61,039 nt of DNA, taken from assembly GCA_046723645.1 (NCBI GenBank), contig JBKOUY010000128.1, forward strand, positions 1 through 61,039. The letters are read 5' to 3'. A program made the position numbers and the translations under genes. Below the pieces are notes generated by a model. It made no database searches and was not told where the DNA came from. It saw nothing but the letters and a program-made list of their open reading frames with translations. The DNA is from DASQUK01 sp046723645. GTDB taxonomy: Bacteria > Actinomycetota > Acidimicrobiia > Acidimicrobiales > VFJN01. Positions 15,582-23,954 of this stretch are shown here, piece after piece (the first letter of the stretch is position 1; every line of letters starts with the position of its first letter).

Positions 15582-16226
15582 TCACGCGCGCGTGTCGAAC
15601 GCCTCCCAGTGGCGCAGCACGTCGATCACCGACGTCAGGTGGATGCGCATCGCCGCCTCGGCCGCGGGCCCGTCGCCGGACGTGACCGCCTCGACGATCG
15701 CGCGGTGCTGGGCCAGCGACTCGGCCGCACGACCGGGTACGAGGGCCAGCCGGAACTGGTGATGGGCGGCGCGGTTCCGCAGGTTGGCCACCAGGTCGTC
15801 GGCCACCCGGTGGCGGGCGATGCGGCACAGCGAGCCGTGGAGGTCGCGGTTGAGCTTCGAGTAGGCCAGCTTGTCGTCGCGCTCGACGGCGCCGGTCATC
15901 TCCGCGAGCAGGTCTCGAAGGCCCTGGCGGTCGGCGTTGGTGGCTCGTTCGGCGGCGAGCCGGGCGATGAGGCCCTCGAGCGCGGCCCGGGCCTCGGTGA
16001 TCTCGACGGCCTCGGTCACGCTGATCCTGCGCACGGTGGCGCCCCGGTTGGCCTCGCGCCGCACCAGGCCCTCGGCGTCCAGCTCCACCAGGGCCGCACG
16101 GATGGCCGCGCGGCCGACGCCGTAGCGCTCGGTGAGCTGCAACTCGATCAGCCGCTCGCCCGGCGGGAACGCACCCCTGAGGATGTCGTGTCGGAGCCGG
16201 TCGGCGACGGGCGCTGCGATGACCAT
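15582..16226 (-). CDS. GntR-family transcriptional regulator, FCD (FadR/VanR-like) subgroup
   Basis: 214 residues. Winged helix in the first 70 residues (VADRLRHDILRGAFPPGERL, then QLTERYGVGRAAIRAALVEL and GLVRREANRGATVRR), followed by an all-helical FCD ligand domain with EARAALEGLIARLAAE and HGSLCRIARH. FCD regulators often sense aromatic or organic acids and repress catabolic genes. It lies between ligJK and ligC-pobA and is divergent from ligC. Three copies of a bipartite palindromic operator flank the pathway genes, so this protein is the obvious candidate regulator, including of itself. Likely effectors are protocatechuate, 4-hydroxybenzoate or a ring-cleavage product. Confidence 0.9.
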   Translation of the reverse strand: MVIAAPVADRLRHDILRGAFPPGERLIELQLTERYGVGRAAIRAALVELDAEGLVRREANRGATVRRISVTEAVEITEARAALEGLIARLAAERATNADRQGLRDLLAEMTGAVERDDKLAYSKLNRDLHGSLCRIARHRVADDLVANLRNRAAHHQFRLALVPGRAAESLAQHRAIVEAVTSGDGPAAEAAMRIHLTSVIDVLRHWEAFDTRA

Positions 16227-16252
16227 GGTCGGGGGTCAGTCTCTCAACTGTG

Positions 16253-16262
16253 CCGTGCACGG
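16253..16262. promoter_or_regulatory. 10-bp palindrome upstream of the GntR gene
   Basis: CCGTGCACGG is a perfect palindrome 27 bp upstream of the regulator start. It shares the GTGCAC core with the operator box at 16335-16344 but differs in the outer bases, so it may be a weaker auxiliary site for autoregulation. Confidence 0.35.
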
Positions 16263-16308
16263 TGGCGGATCCGCGGGGCGCCGCCCGGGCCGACGGGCCC
16301 ACCCACGG

Positions 16309-16338
16309 GTGACGGCGGCAGATCGTCAACAGTATTGT
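16309..16338 (+). promoter_or_regulatory. Candidate ligC promoter overlapping the operator
   Basis: GTGACG (16309-16314) and TATTGT (16333-16338) resemble -35 and -10 hexamers with an 18-bp spacer. The -10 overlaps the operator box at 16334-16345, which would fit repression by blocking polymerase. Inferred from sequence resemblance only. Confidence 0.3.
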
Positions 16339-16345
16339 GCACAAC
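16322..16345. promoter_or_regulatory. Bipartite GntR-type operator, site 2 (gntR/ligC divergent promoter)
   Basis: A degenerate box ATCGTCAACAGT (16322-16333) is followed directly by ATTGTGCACAAC (16334-16345), whose core TTGTGCACAA is a perfect palindrome. Centres are 12 bp apart, as in sites 1 and 3. It lies 22 bp before ligC. Confidence 0.7.
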
Positions 16346-16366
16346 ACGCCATCGTAGAGGAGGGGC

Positions 16367-17317
16367 ATGGCTCAGCGCATGGGGGTCGTGGTGGCCGGCG
16401 AGGGGGCGATCGCCCGCCAGCACATGGCCGCGCTGGGCCGCATGGACGACGTCGACGTGGTCGGCGTCGCCGGCGGCGACGAGAGCGGCACCGCCGCATT
16501 CGCCGCCGAGTTCGGCATCCCGCGTCATGGGCTGGACTTGGCCGAGATGCTGGACCAGCCCGGGGTCGACGCCGCCATCCTCGCCAGCCCCACGCCGGTC
16601 CACGCCGCCCAGGCGGTCCAGGTCATGGACGCGGGCAAGCACGTCCTGATCGAGATCCCGATGGCCGACTCGCTGGCCGACGCAGAGGCGGTCGTCGCCG
16701 CCCAGCGGCGCACGGGTGTCCGGGCCATGGTGTGCCACACCCGCCGGTTCAACCCGAGCCACGAATGGGTCCACCAGCGGATCGTCTCGGGCGAGCTGGC
16801 GCTGCAGCACCTCGTCGCCCTGACGCTGTTCTTCCGCCGCGAGAACAAGAACGCGCTCGGGCAGCCCCGTTCGTGGACCGACCACCTCCTGTGGCATCAC
16901 GCCTGCCACACCGTCGACCTGTTCCTCCACCAGACCGGCGAGGTGCCGGCCAAGGCCTGGGCACAGCAGGGGCCTCCGCACCCCGAGCTCGGCATCGCGA
17001 TGGACATGACCGTGGGCTTGCAGGCGCCATCGGGGGCGCTGTGCACCCTGGCGCTGTCGTTCAACAACGACGGGCCGCTCGGGACGACGTTCCGCTACAT
17101 CGGCGACACCGGCACCTACATCGCCCGCTACGACGACCTGGTCGACGGCCACGACAAGCCGATCGACGTCTCCGGGGTGGGTGCGTCGATGGACGGGGTG
17201 GAGAACCAGGACCGGGAGTTCTTCGCCGCCGCGCGCGCGGGGCGCGAGCCCGCGGCGAGCGTCGCGCAGTGCCTGCCCACCATGCGGACACTCGACCGCC
17301 TCGAGCGAACCCTGTGA
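16367..17317 (+). CDS. ligC: 4-Carboxy-2-hydroxymuconate-6-semialdehyde dehydrogenase
   Basis: 316 residues, Gfo/Idh/MocA family. Oxidises the hemiacetal form of the LigAB product to 2-pyrone-4,6-dicarboxylate with NADP. Close agreement with LigC is seen in GKHVLIEIPMADSLADAEAV, HTRRFNPSHEWVHQRI, RSWTDHLLWHHACHTVDLF, HPELGIAMDM and LSFNNDGPLGTTFRYIG. The nucleotide-binding stretch is VVVAGEGAIARQH. ATG at 16367 with GAGGAGGGG directly upstream. It overlaps pobA (GTGA) and heads the ligC-pobA-MetE-like operon behind operator site 2. Confidence 0.93.
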   Translation: MAQRMGVVVAGEGAIARQHMAALGRMDDVDVVGVAGGDESGTAAFAAEFGIPRHGLDLAEMLDQPGVDAAILASPTPVHAAQAVQVMDAGKHVLIEIPMADSLADAEAVVAAQRRTGVRAMVCHTRRFNPSHEWVHQRIVSGELALQHLVALTLFFRRENKNALGQPRSWTDHLLWHHACHTVDLFLHQTGEVPAKAWAQQGPPHPELGIAMDMTVGLQAPSGALCTLALSFNNDGPLGTTFRYIGDTGTYIARYDDLVDGHDKPIDVSGVGASMDGVENQDREFFAAARAGREPAASVAQCLPTMRTLDRLERTL

Positions 17318-18507
17318 ACGGGCCGTCCGGCGTGCCGGCACGCGTGCCGGTGGTGATCATCGGGGGCGGGCCAGCCGGGCTGTTGCTGGCGCGACTGCTC
17401 GGCAACGCCGGTGTCGAGTCGATCATCCTGGAGCGCCAGAGCCGCGAGCACGTCCTGGCCCGGGTGCGCGCCGGGGTGCTCGAGTGGGGCACCGTCGAGG
17501 CGCTGCGGGCGGCCGGTGTCGGGCACCGCATGGACCGCGAGGGCACCGTCCACGACGGGGTCGGCCTGAGCTTCTCGGGCCGCCACGTTCGTATCGACTT
17601 CAAGGGCCTCACCGGCAAGGGCGTGATGGTCTACGGACAGACGCAGGTCACCAAGGACCTGTACGCCGCGGTCGACGACATGGGCGTGCCCGTCGTCGAC
17701 GGCGCAGCCGACGTCGTCCCCCATGACGTCGCCGGCCCGGCCCCCTACGTCACCTTCGTCAAGGACGACTCGAGCCACCGCATCGAGTGCGAGCACGTGG
17801 CCGGCTGCGACGGATCCCACGGGGTGAGCGCCACGGCGATCCCGGCGTCGGTGCTCCGCACCTACGAGCGGGTCTATCCCTTCGGGTGGCTCGGAATCCT
17901 GTCCGAGACCCCGCCGGTCGACAAGGAGCTGATCTACGCGCACAGCGAGGGGGGATTCGCGCTCTGCTCGATGCGTCATTCGATGCTGAGCCGCTACTAC
18001 GTCCAGTGCGACATCGACGATGGAGTCGACGACTGGCCGGACGAGCGGTTCTGGGTCGAGCTGCGCGGCCGGCTGCCCGGCGAGGTCGCGGAGCGCCTGG
18101 TGACCGGTGCGTCCATCGAGAAGTCGCTGACGCCGCTGCGCAGCTTCGTGGCCGAGCCCCTGCGGTACGGGCGCCTCTACCTGGCGGGCGATGCGGGGCA
18201 CGTCGTCCCGCCCACGGGCGCCAAGGGACTCAACCTGGCGGTCTCGGACGTGTGCTACCTGGCGGAGGCACTCTCCGACGCGGTGTGCGGCCGGTCGTCG
18301 GCGGGTCTCGACGAGTACTCCGACCGCGCCCTGTCCCGGGTGTGGAAGGCCGTCCGCTTCTCGTGGTGGCTGACCACGCTCATGCACAACTTCCCCGGCA
18401 GCGGCGAGTTCGACCGCCGGATCCAGGAGGCCGAGCTCGACTACCTGGCGGGTTCGGAGGCCGCGCAGCGGTCGTTCGCCGAGAACTACACGGGACTGCC
18501 GCTATGA
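17314..18507 (+). CDS. pobA: 4-Hydroxybenzoate 3-monooxygenase
   Basis: 397 residues, as usual for PobA. FAD-dependent hydroxylation of 4-hydroxybenzoate to protocatechuate with NAD(P)H and O2. FAD motifs are VVIIGGGPAGLLLARLL (GxGxxG), the central AGCDGSHGVS (DG motif) and LYLAGDAGHVVPPTGAKGLN (GD motif, where the Pro-Pro-Thr-Gly-Ala-Lys-Gly is typical of PobA). GTG at 17314 overlaps the ligC stop by 4 bp. It supplies the protocatechuate for LigAB. No pobR-type AraC or IclR neighbour is adjacent, so control is probably through operator site 2. Confidence 0.93.
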   Translation: MNGPSGVPARVPVVIIGGGPAGLLLARLLGNAGVESIILERQSREHVLARVRAGVLEWGTVEALRAAGVGHRMDREGTVHDGVGLSFSGRHVRIDFKGLTGKGVMVYGQTQVTKDLYAAVDDMGVPVVDGAADVVPHDVAGPAPYVTFVKDDSSHRIECEHVAGCDGSHGVSATAIPASVLRTYERVYPFGWLGILSETPPVDKELIYAHSEGGFALCSMRHSMLSRYYVQCDIDDGVDDWPDERFWVELRGRLPGEVAERLVTGASIEKSLTPLRSFVAEPLRYGRLYLAGDAGHVVPPTGAKGLNLAVSDVCYLAEALSDAVCGRSSAGLDEYSDRALSRVWKAVRFSWWLTTLMHNFPGSGEFDRRIQEAELDYLAGSEAAQRSFAENYTGLPL

Positions 18508-18540
18508 CCCGTTCCGAGCGGGCGAGAAAGGGAGACTGAC

Positions 18541-19659
18541 ATGCCGCACCGCACCGCCCCACCGTTCCGCGCCGACCACGTGGGCAGCCTGTTGCGCCCG
18601 CCCGAGGTGCTGCAGGCCCGCGAGGACGCAGCGGCCGGCCGCATCACCGCCGAGGAGCGGCGGGCCATCGAGGACAAGGCCATCGCCGACGTGGTCAAGA
18701 TGCAGGAGGACGTCGGCCTCCAGTCCGCCACCGACGGCGAGTTCCGGCGGCGGTTCTGGCACATGGACTTCATCTACCAGCTCGGGGGCATCCACCCGGG
18801 CGACGAGACGCTCAGGATCCACTTCCGCGACGAACAGGGCGAGATGTCGGCCGAGACGCCGGTGCTGGTCATCGACGAGCGGATCACGCTGCCCAAGCCG
18901 ATCTTCGGCGACGACTTCACGGCGCTGGCCTCGATGACCACGGCCGCGACGCCGAAGCTGACGATCCCGTCGCCGAGCATGGTCCACTACCGGGGCGGCC
19001 CGGCGGCGCTCGATCCCAACGTCTATCCCGACATGGACCAGTTCTGGGACGACCTGAGCGCCGCGTACGCGCAGCAGGTCGCAGCCGTTGCCCAGCTCGG
19101 GTGCACCTACCTGCAGTTCGACGACACCAGCCTCGCCTACCTCAACGACCCGAATGAGCGGGCCATGCTGACGGCCCGCGGCGACGACGCCGAGCACCAG
19201 CACCTGCGGTACATCCGCCAGATCAACGCCGCCCTCGCCGACAAGCCGGAGGGCATGAGCGTCACGACGCACATGTGCCGCGGCAACTTCCGCTCGGCGT
19301 GGGTGGCGGAGGGCAGCTACGACTTCGTGGCCGAGGCGCTGTTCAACGAGCTGGCGGTCGACGGGTTCTTCCTCGAGTACGACGACGAGCGGTCGGGGGG
19401 CTTCGAGCCGCTGCGGTTCGTGCCGCCGGGGAAGATGGTCGTGCTCGGCCTCGTGACCACCAAGCGGCCGGCGCTCGAGAGCAAGGACGTGCTCAAGCGC
19501 CGCATCGACGAGGCCGCCCGCTACGTGCCGCTCGACCAGATCTGCCTGTCGCCGCAGTGCGGGTTCTCGTCCACGGTCGAGGGCAACAAGCTCACCTACG
19601 ACGACGAGGTCGCCAAGCTCCGCCTCATCGTGGAGGTGGCCGGCGAGGTCTGGGGCTGA
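18541..19659 (+). CDS. MetE-like (cobalamin-independent methionine synthase C-terminal type) methyltransferase
   Basis: 372 residues. One UROD/MetE-type TIM barrel like YxjG, not the two-barrel MetE. The zinc site is kept: His244 and Cys246 in TTHMCRGNF, Glu in FFLEYDDERSG and Cys340 in LSPQCGFSS. The N-terminal FRADHVGSLLRPPEV matches the family. Normal members move a methyl group to homocysteine. It has its own AGAAAGGGAG site 33 bp after pobA and so belongs to the ligC operon. It may assist O-demethylation of methoxylated aromatic acids such as vanillate, or simply regenerate methionine; neither is shown. It ends at a hairpin shared with ligI. Confidence 0.85.
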   Translation: MPHRTAPPFRADHVGSLLRPPEVLQAREDAAAGRITAEERRAIEDKAIADVVKMQEDVGLQSATDGEFRRRFWHMDFIYQLGGIHPGDETLRIHFRDEQGEMSAETPVLVIDERITLPKPIFGDDFTALASMTTAATPKLTIPSPSMVHYRGGPAALDPNVYPDMDQFWDDLSAAYAQQVAAVAQLGCTYLQFDDTSLAYLNDPNERAMLTARGDDAEHQHLRYIRQINAALADKPEGMSVTTHMCRGNFRSAWVAEGSYDFVAEALFNELAVDGFFLEYDDERSGGFEPLRFVPPGKMVVLGLVTTKRPALESKDVLKRRIDEAARYVPLDQICLSPQCGFSSTVEGNKLTYDDEVAKLRLIVEVAGEVWG

Positions 19660-19666
19660 CCACCCA

Positions 19667-19720
19667 CCGAACTTGCGGTCGTAAGGGCCCCCATGGGGTC
19701 TCTAGCCGCCGCAAGTTCGG
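19667..19720. terminator. Bidirectional hairpin between convergent MetE-like gene and ligI
   Basis: CCGAACTTGCGG (19667-19678) and CCGCAAGTTCGG (19709-19720) are perfect 12-bp inverted arms; the 30-bp loop contains a perfect 10-bp palindrome CCCCATGGGG (19689-19698). It lies in the 68-bp gap between two convergent genes, as expected of a two-way terminator. There is no clear U-tract on either side. Confidence 0.6.
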
Positions 19721-19727
19721 ATGGGGG

Positions 19728-20597
19728 CTAGAAGTCGTAGAGGCGCTCGGGGTTGTCCACGAGGATGCGGTTGCGGGTGGTCTCGTCGGGGGCGAAAGCG
19801 GCCAGCAGGTCGAGCAGGTCGCCGTCGTCGGGCATGTGGCGGATATTCGGATGGGGCCAGTCGGTGCCCCAGAGCACGCGGTCCGGGGCTGCGGCGATGA
19901 TGGCCCGGGCGTATGGCACCACGTCGTCGTACGGCGGCCGCCCGCCGGCGGTGAGCCGCTCGGCTCCGGACACCTTCACCCAGCAGCGGTCGTCGGCGAG
20001 GAGCCGCAGCAGCGCCCCGAACGGCTCCTGGTCGAGCCCGGCGGTGGCGTCGACCCGGGCCATGTGGTCGATGACGTAGGGGCAGGGCATGCGGTCGAGC
20101 AGGCCGGCGTAGGTGGGCAGGTCGGCGGCGTCGAAGTGGAGGACGACGTGCCAGCCGCGCGACGCGACCCGCGCCACCGTGCGGTCGAAGCGCTCCAGGT
20201 CGGGGGCGCCGCCGAGGTGCGCGACGAAGTTGATGCGCGTCCCCCGGACCCCGGCCTCGTGCAGCTGGTCGAGCTCGGCGTCGCCGGTGGCATCGTCGAT
20301 CATGGCCACGCCCGCATGGCGCCCCTTGCCCTGCAACAGCGCGTCGAGCAGCGCGGCGTTGTCGGTGCCGTGGCAGCTGGCCTGCACCACCACCGCCCGG
20401 TCCAGTCCCAGCCGGTCGTGGAGCCGCACGAGGTCGTCGACGCCGGCGTCCGGCGGGGTGTACGACCGGGTGGCTGCGAAGGGGAAGCGGCCGGCCGGGC
20501 CGAACACGTGGCAGTGCGCGTCGCAGGCGCCGGGCGGGGGAGCGAACGCCCGCGGCGGATGCGGGTGGGGGTGCGGCGGCGGGATCGTCGGGTCCAT
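19728..20597 (-). CDS. ligI: 2-Pyrone-4,6-dicarboxylate hydrolase
   Basis: 289 residues, amidohydrolase superfamily (COG3618-like). Hydrolyses 2-pyrone-4,6-dicarboxylate to 4-oxalomesaconate. Diagnostic segments are PPGACDAHCHVFGPAGRFPF (HxH), LGLDRAVVVQASCHGTDN, GVRGTRINFV, CPYVIDHMARVD, WVKVSGAERL and VLWGTDWPHPNIR (catalytic Asp). The N-terminus has an unusual Pro/His-rich stretch (PPPHPHPHPP) before the barrel. ATG at 20597 overlaps the ligU stop by one base. Confidence 0.92.
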   Translation of the reverse strand: MDPTIPPPHPHPHPPRAFAPPPGACDAHCHVFGPAGRFPFAATRSYTPPDAGVDDLVRLHDRLGLDRAVVVQASCHGTDNAALLDALLQGKGRHAGVAMIDDATGDAELDQLHEAGVRGTRINFVAHLGGAPDLERFDRTVARVASRGWHVVLHFDAADLPTYAGLLDRMPCPYVIDHMARVDATAGLDQEPFGALLRLLADDRCWVKVSGAERLTAGGRPPYDDVVPYARAIIAAAPDRVLWGTDWPHPNIRHMPDDGDLLDLLAAFAPDETTRNRILVDNPERLYDF

Positions 20598-21673
20598 CAG
20601 GGCACCCGGGGGAACACGGTGCCGTCCATGAGCTTCCGGGCCGTGCGGATGATGCCGGCCCGCTCCACGACCGGGACGCCGTCCACCATCGCCAGGTCGA
20701 CCGCGGCGTCGAAGGTCCCGGTGGGGTGCTCGATGGTCACGACCCCGCCACCGGCGGCGGCGCGGTCGGCGACCTCGGCCGCCGGTCCGTCCGGTAGGAG
20801 GGCTGCCGTCCCCACGCTGACGGCCCCAAGCACGCCGATCGCCTCGTGGCACCGGTGGGGGATGAAGGTGCGGGTGGCGATCGTGCCACCCGCCCGCGGC
20901 GCCGCCACCAGCGTCAGCTTCGGCACCGTCGTCGCCGCCACGTCGCCCAGGTTCATGAGGGGCCCTGCCGCCAGGCGGACCCGCTCGAGCGTCTGGCGCA
21001 GGGTGTCGTTGGCCTCGAGCTCGGCACAGGTCTCGTGACCGGTGAGGCCGAGATCGGCGGCGCGGAGGACCACCACGGGCATGCCGTTGTCGATGAGCGT
21101 CGCCTCGAGCCCCTCGACCCCGTCCACGGCCCGGCCGGTGGGCAGGAGTGCGCCGCACGACGACCCCCCGATCCCCTCGAAGTCCAGCCGGATGGGTGCG
21201 GCGGTGCCGGGAACGCCGGCGATGGATGCGGGGCCGTCGTAGCGGGGGCGGCCCTCGCAGAGCGGCACGGTGGCGGTGGCCAGGCCGCCGGTGTTGACCA
21301 TGTGGATGCCGATGGCGGCCGTGTCGCCGGCCGGCGGGGCGACCAGGCCCCGCTCGAGCGCGAAGGGCGCCACGCCGGCGAGCAGGTTGCCGCAGTTCTG
21401 CCGATCGGTGACCACGGCTTCGTCCACGACCACCTGGAGGAAGTGGTAGTCGACGTCGGCCGTGGTCGCGCTGGGCCGCCCGACCACCGCGACCTTGCTC
21501 GTCAGCGGGTGGGCGCCGCCCATGCCATCGATCTGGCGCCGGTCGGGTGATCCCATGATGCGGAGCAGCAGCTCGTCCCGGCTGGCCTCGTCCGCAGGAA
21601 GGTCGTCGGCCAGGAAGTAGAGGCCCTTGGACGTGCCGCCGCGCATGACCATGCACCGGATCCCGTCCTGCAC
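20597..21673 (-). CDS. ligU: 4-Oxalomesaconate tautomerase (PrpF family)
   Basis: 358 residues from the GTG at 21673. Moves the double bond of 4-oxalomesaconate before LigJ hydration (LigU/GalD). Family signatures: IRCMVMRGGTSKGLYF, IDGMGGAHPLTSKVAVVG, TDRQNCGNLLAGVAPFA and MVNTGGLA. The frame is open to a GTG at 21721, but that would translate through the operator at 21689-21712; GalD-type proteins begin only a few residues before the MRGGTSKG motif, so the shorter start is preferred although no strong ribosome binding site is visible. First gene of the ligU-ligI operon, divergent from the ABC transporter. Confidence 0.9.
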   Translation of the reverse strand: MQDGIRCMVMRGGTSKGLYFLADDLPADEASRDELLLRIMGSPDRRQIDGMGGAHPLTSKVAVVGRPSATTADVDYHFLQVVVDEAVVTDRQNCGNLLAGVAPFALERGLVAPPAGDTAAIGIHMVNTGGLATATVPLCEGRPRYDGPASIAGVPGTAAPIRLDFEGIGGSSCGALLPTGRAVDGVEGLEATLIDNGMPVVVLRAADLGLTGHETCAELEANDTLRQTLERVRLAAGPLMNLGDVAATTVPKLTLVAAPRAGGTIATRTFIPHRCHEAIGVLGAVSVGTAALLPDGPAAEVADRAAAGGGVVTIEHPTGTFDAAVDLAMVDGVPVVERAGIIRTARKLMDGTVFPRVP

Positions 21674-21688
21674 GGCGCCAGTGTGCAC

Positions 21689-21712
21689 GATGTCCACATG
21701 ATTGTCGACAAT
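21689..21712. promoter_or_regulatory. Bipartite GntR-type operator, site 3 (ligU/transporter divergent promoter)
   Basis: GATGTCCACATG (21689-21700) followed directly by the perfect palindrome ATTGTCGACAAT (21701-21712), centres 12 bp apart, as in sites 1 and 2. A further GTGCAC core lies at 21683-21688. The site is between ligU and the substrate-binding protein gene and so can couple transport and the box genes to the lig regulon. Confidence 0.75.
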
Positions 21713-21795
21713 GTCGCTCACCGCCCGTTCCCGAAGAGTATGGTGGCTTTGCGCGCAATCGTGGTGACGATCGCGGGTACAGAAGGGGGGACGAC

Positions 21796-23043
21796 ATGCG
21801 CAGGGGAATGTCGAAGGTGATCGGCGCCGCCGCCGTGCTCGCGCTGGTGGCCGCCGCCTGCGGCGACGACGACGATGACGGCGCCGAGGCTCCGGCCGAC
21901 GGCGGCGAGCAGGGCGAGGAGCCGTCGGGCGAACCGATCACGATCGGCGTGGTCACGTCGCTCAACGGGCCGTTCACGCCGTGGGGGCTGCAGGTGCGCG
22001 ACGGGATGCAGCTGGCCGTGGACGAGATCAACGCCGACGGCGGGGTGGACGACCGGCCGCTGGAGCTCGAGGTGGCGGACGACCAGATGAGCCCCGAGGA
22101 GGGGGTGAGCGGCGTCGAGCGCCTGGTCGAGGAGGGCGCGGTGGCCATCGGTGGCGTCATCTCGAGCGACGTCGGCCTGGCGACGGCCCGCGTCGCCGAG
22201 GAGTCCGAGGTGCCGCTGTTCCTCGTCAAGGCCGGGAACGAACAGATCCTCACGCGGGACAGCCGCTACACCTTCCGCACCTGTCTGCCGGCGGCGCCGA
22301 TGGTTGCCGGACCCATCGCCCAGTTCGTCGAGCAGGAGGGCTTGACCCGCGTCGGCGCCATCATCGCCGACTACGGCTGGGGCCAGGCCTTCCGCGCCGC
22401 CGCCGAGGAGGAGATCGGCTCCCTCGACGGCGTGGAGCTGCAGGTCGAGGTTGCGCCGGTCGACGAGACGGACTTCACGACCTACCTGCGCAACCTCGAG
22501 TCGTTCGATCCGGAGCTGCTGGTGGCGACGGGGCATCCGCCGGGGTCCGGGCCGATCACCGTGCAGTCGGCCGATCTCGGCCTCGACGTCCAGGTCACGG
22601 GCGCCTACTCGGTGCTCCCGGAGGTGGTGTCCGCGGCCGGCGACGCCGCCACTGGCCGCTATACCGACTTCGACTGCGCCGACTACGAGAGCGAGGAGTA
22701 CCAGGAACTCGCGCGCCGCTACCTGGAGTCGTCCGACAACACGTTCATGGACGATGACGCGGTGGCCGGCTACGGGATCGTCACGATGGTCGCCCAGGCC
22801 GTCGAGGAGGTCGGCGACGACCCCGTCGCGATCGCCGAGTACCTCCACGAGCAGACCTTCGACCTGCCCGGCTATTCCTTCGAGATGGGATGGACGGAAT
22901 GGGGCGAGCTGGCGAACGCCCAGCCGCTGTTCACGGTGATCGGCGAGGGCCCGGCGCCGGAGGGGGTGAACGAGGGCGGCGACTGGTACCCGGAGACGCT
23001 GATCCTGCCAGACCCACTGGAACCGTACGAGCCCTCGCAGTGA
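21796..23043 (+). CDS. ABC transporter substrate-binding lipoprotein, branched-chain amino acid (LivK) type
   Basis: 415 residues. Lipoprotein signal peptide with the lipobox LVAAAC, the lipid-anchored Cys followed by a run of Asp and an acidic linker, then a periplasmic-binding-protein type I fold (ITIGVVTSLNGPF, ALIGG-type VAIGGVISSDVG, VGAIIADYGWGQAFR). In aromatic clusters this family binds aromatic acids rather than amino acids. ATG at 21796 with AGAAGGGGGG upstream. It heads an operon continuing through the ATPases, permeases and box genes. Likely ligands are benzoate, 4-hydroxybenzoate or protocatechuate. Confidence 0.88.
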   Translation: MRRGMSKVIGAAAVLALVAAACGDDDDDGAEAPADGGEQGEEPSGEPITIGVVTSLNGPFTPWGLQVRDGMQLAVDEINADGGVDDRPLELEVADDQMSPEEGVSGVERLVEEGAVAIGGVISSDVGLATARVAEESEVPLFLVKAGNEQILTRDSRYTFRTCLPAAPMVAGPIAQFVEQEGLTRVGAIIADYGWGQAFRAAAEEEIGSLDGVELQVEVAPVDETDFTTYLRNLESFDPELLVATGHPPGSGPITVQSADLGLDVQVTGAYSVLPEVVSAAGDAATGRYTDFDCADYESEEYQELARRYLESSDNTFMDDDAVAGYGIVTMVAQAVEEVGDDPVAIAEYLHEQTFDLPGYSFEMGWTEWGELANAQPLFTVIGEGPAPEGVNEGGDWYPETLILPDPLEPYEPSQ

Positions 23044-23045
23044 TC

Positions 23046-23071
23046 GACCCATGAGGCGGCGCGGATGGGTC
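23046..23071 (+). terminator. Hairpin just after the binding-protein gene
   Basis: GACCCAT (23046-23052) and ATGGGTC (23065-23071) are exact inverted copies with a 12-bp spacer, starting 3 bp after the stop codon. It may be a partial terminator or mRNA stabiliser that keeps the binding protein more abundant than the downstream genes. Confidence 0.35.
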
Positions 23072-23195
23072 CGTAAGCGGGTACTGAACAGGACGGGATT
23101 TGCAGCGTGAGCCACGGCCACACAGCGAGGCCTCTTAACAGCGCAGCACCGCAAGCCAGGATCCGTGTACTCATCCGCGCACGCTCCGACGCGGC

Positions 23196-23931
<736 letters not shown>

Positions 23932-23954
<23 letters not shown>

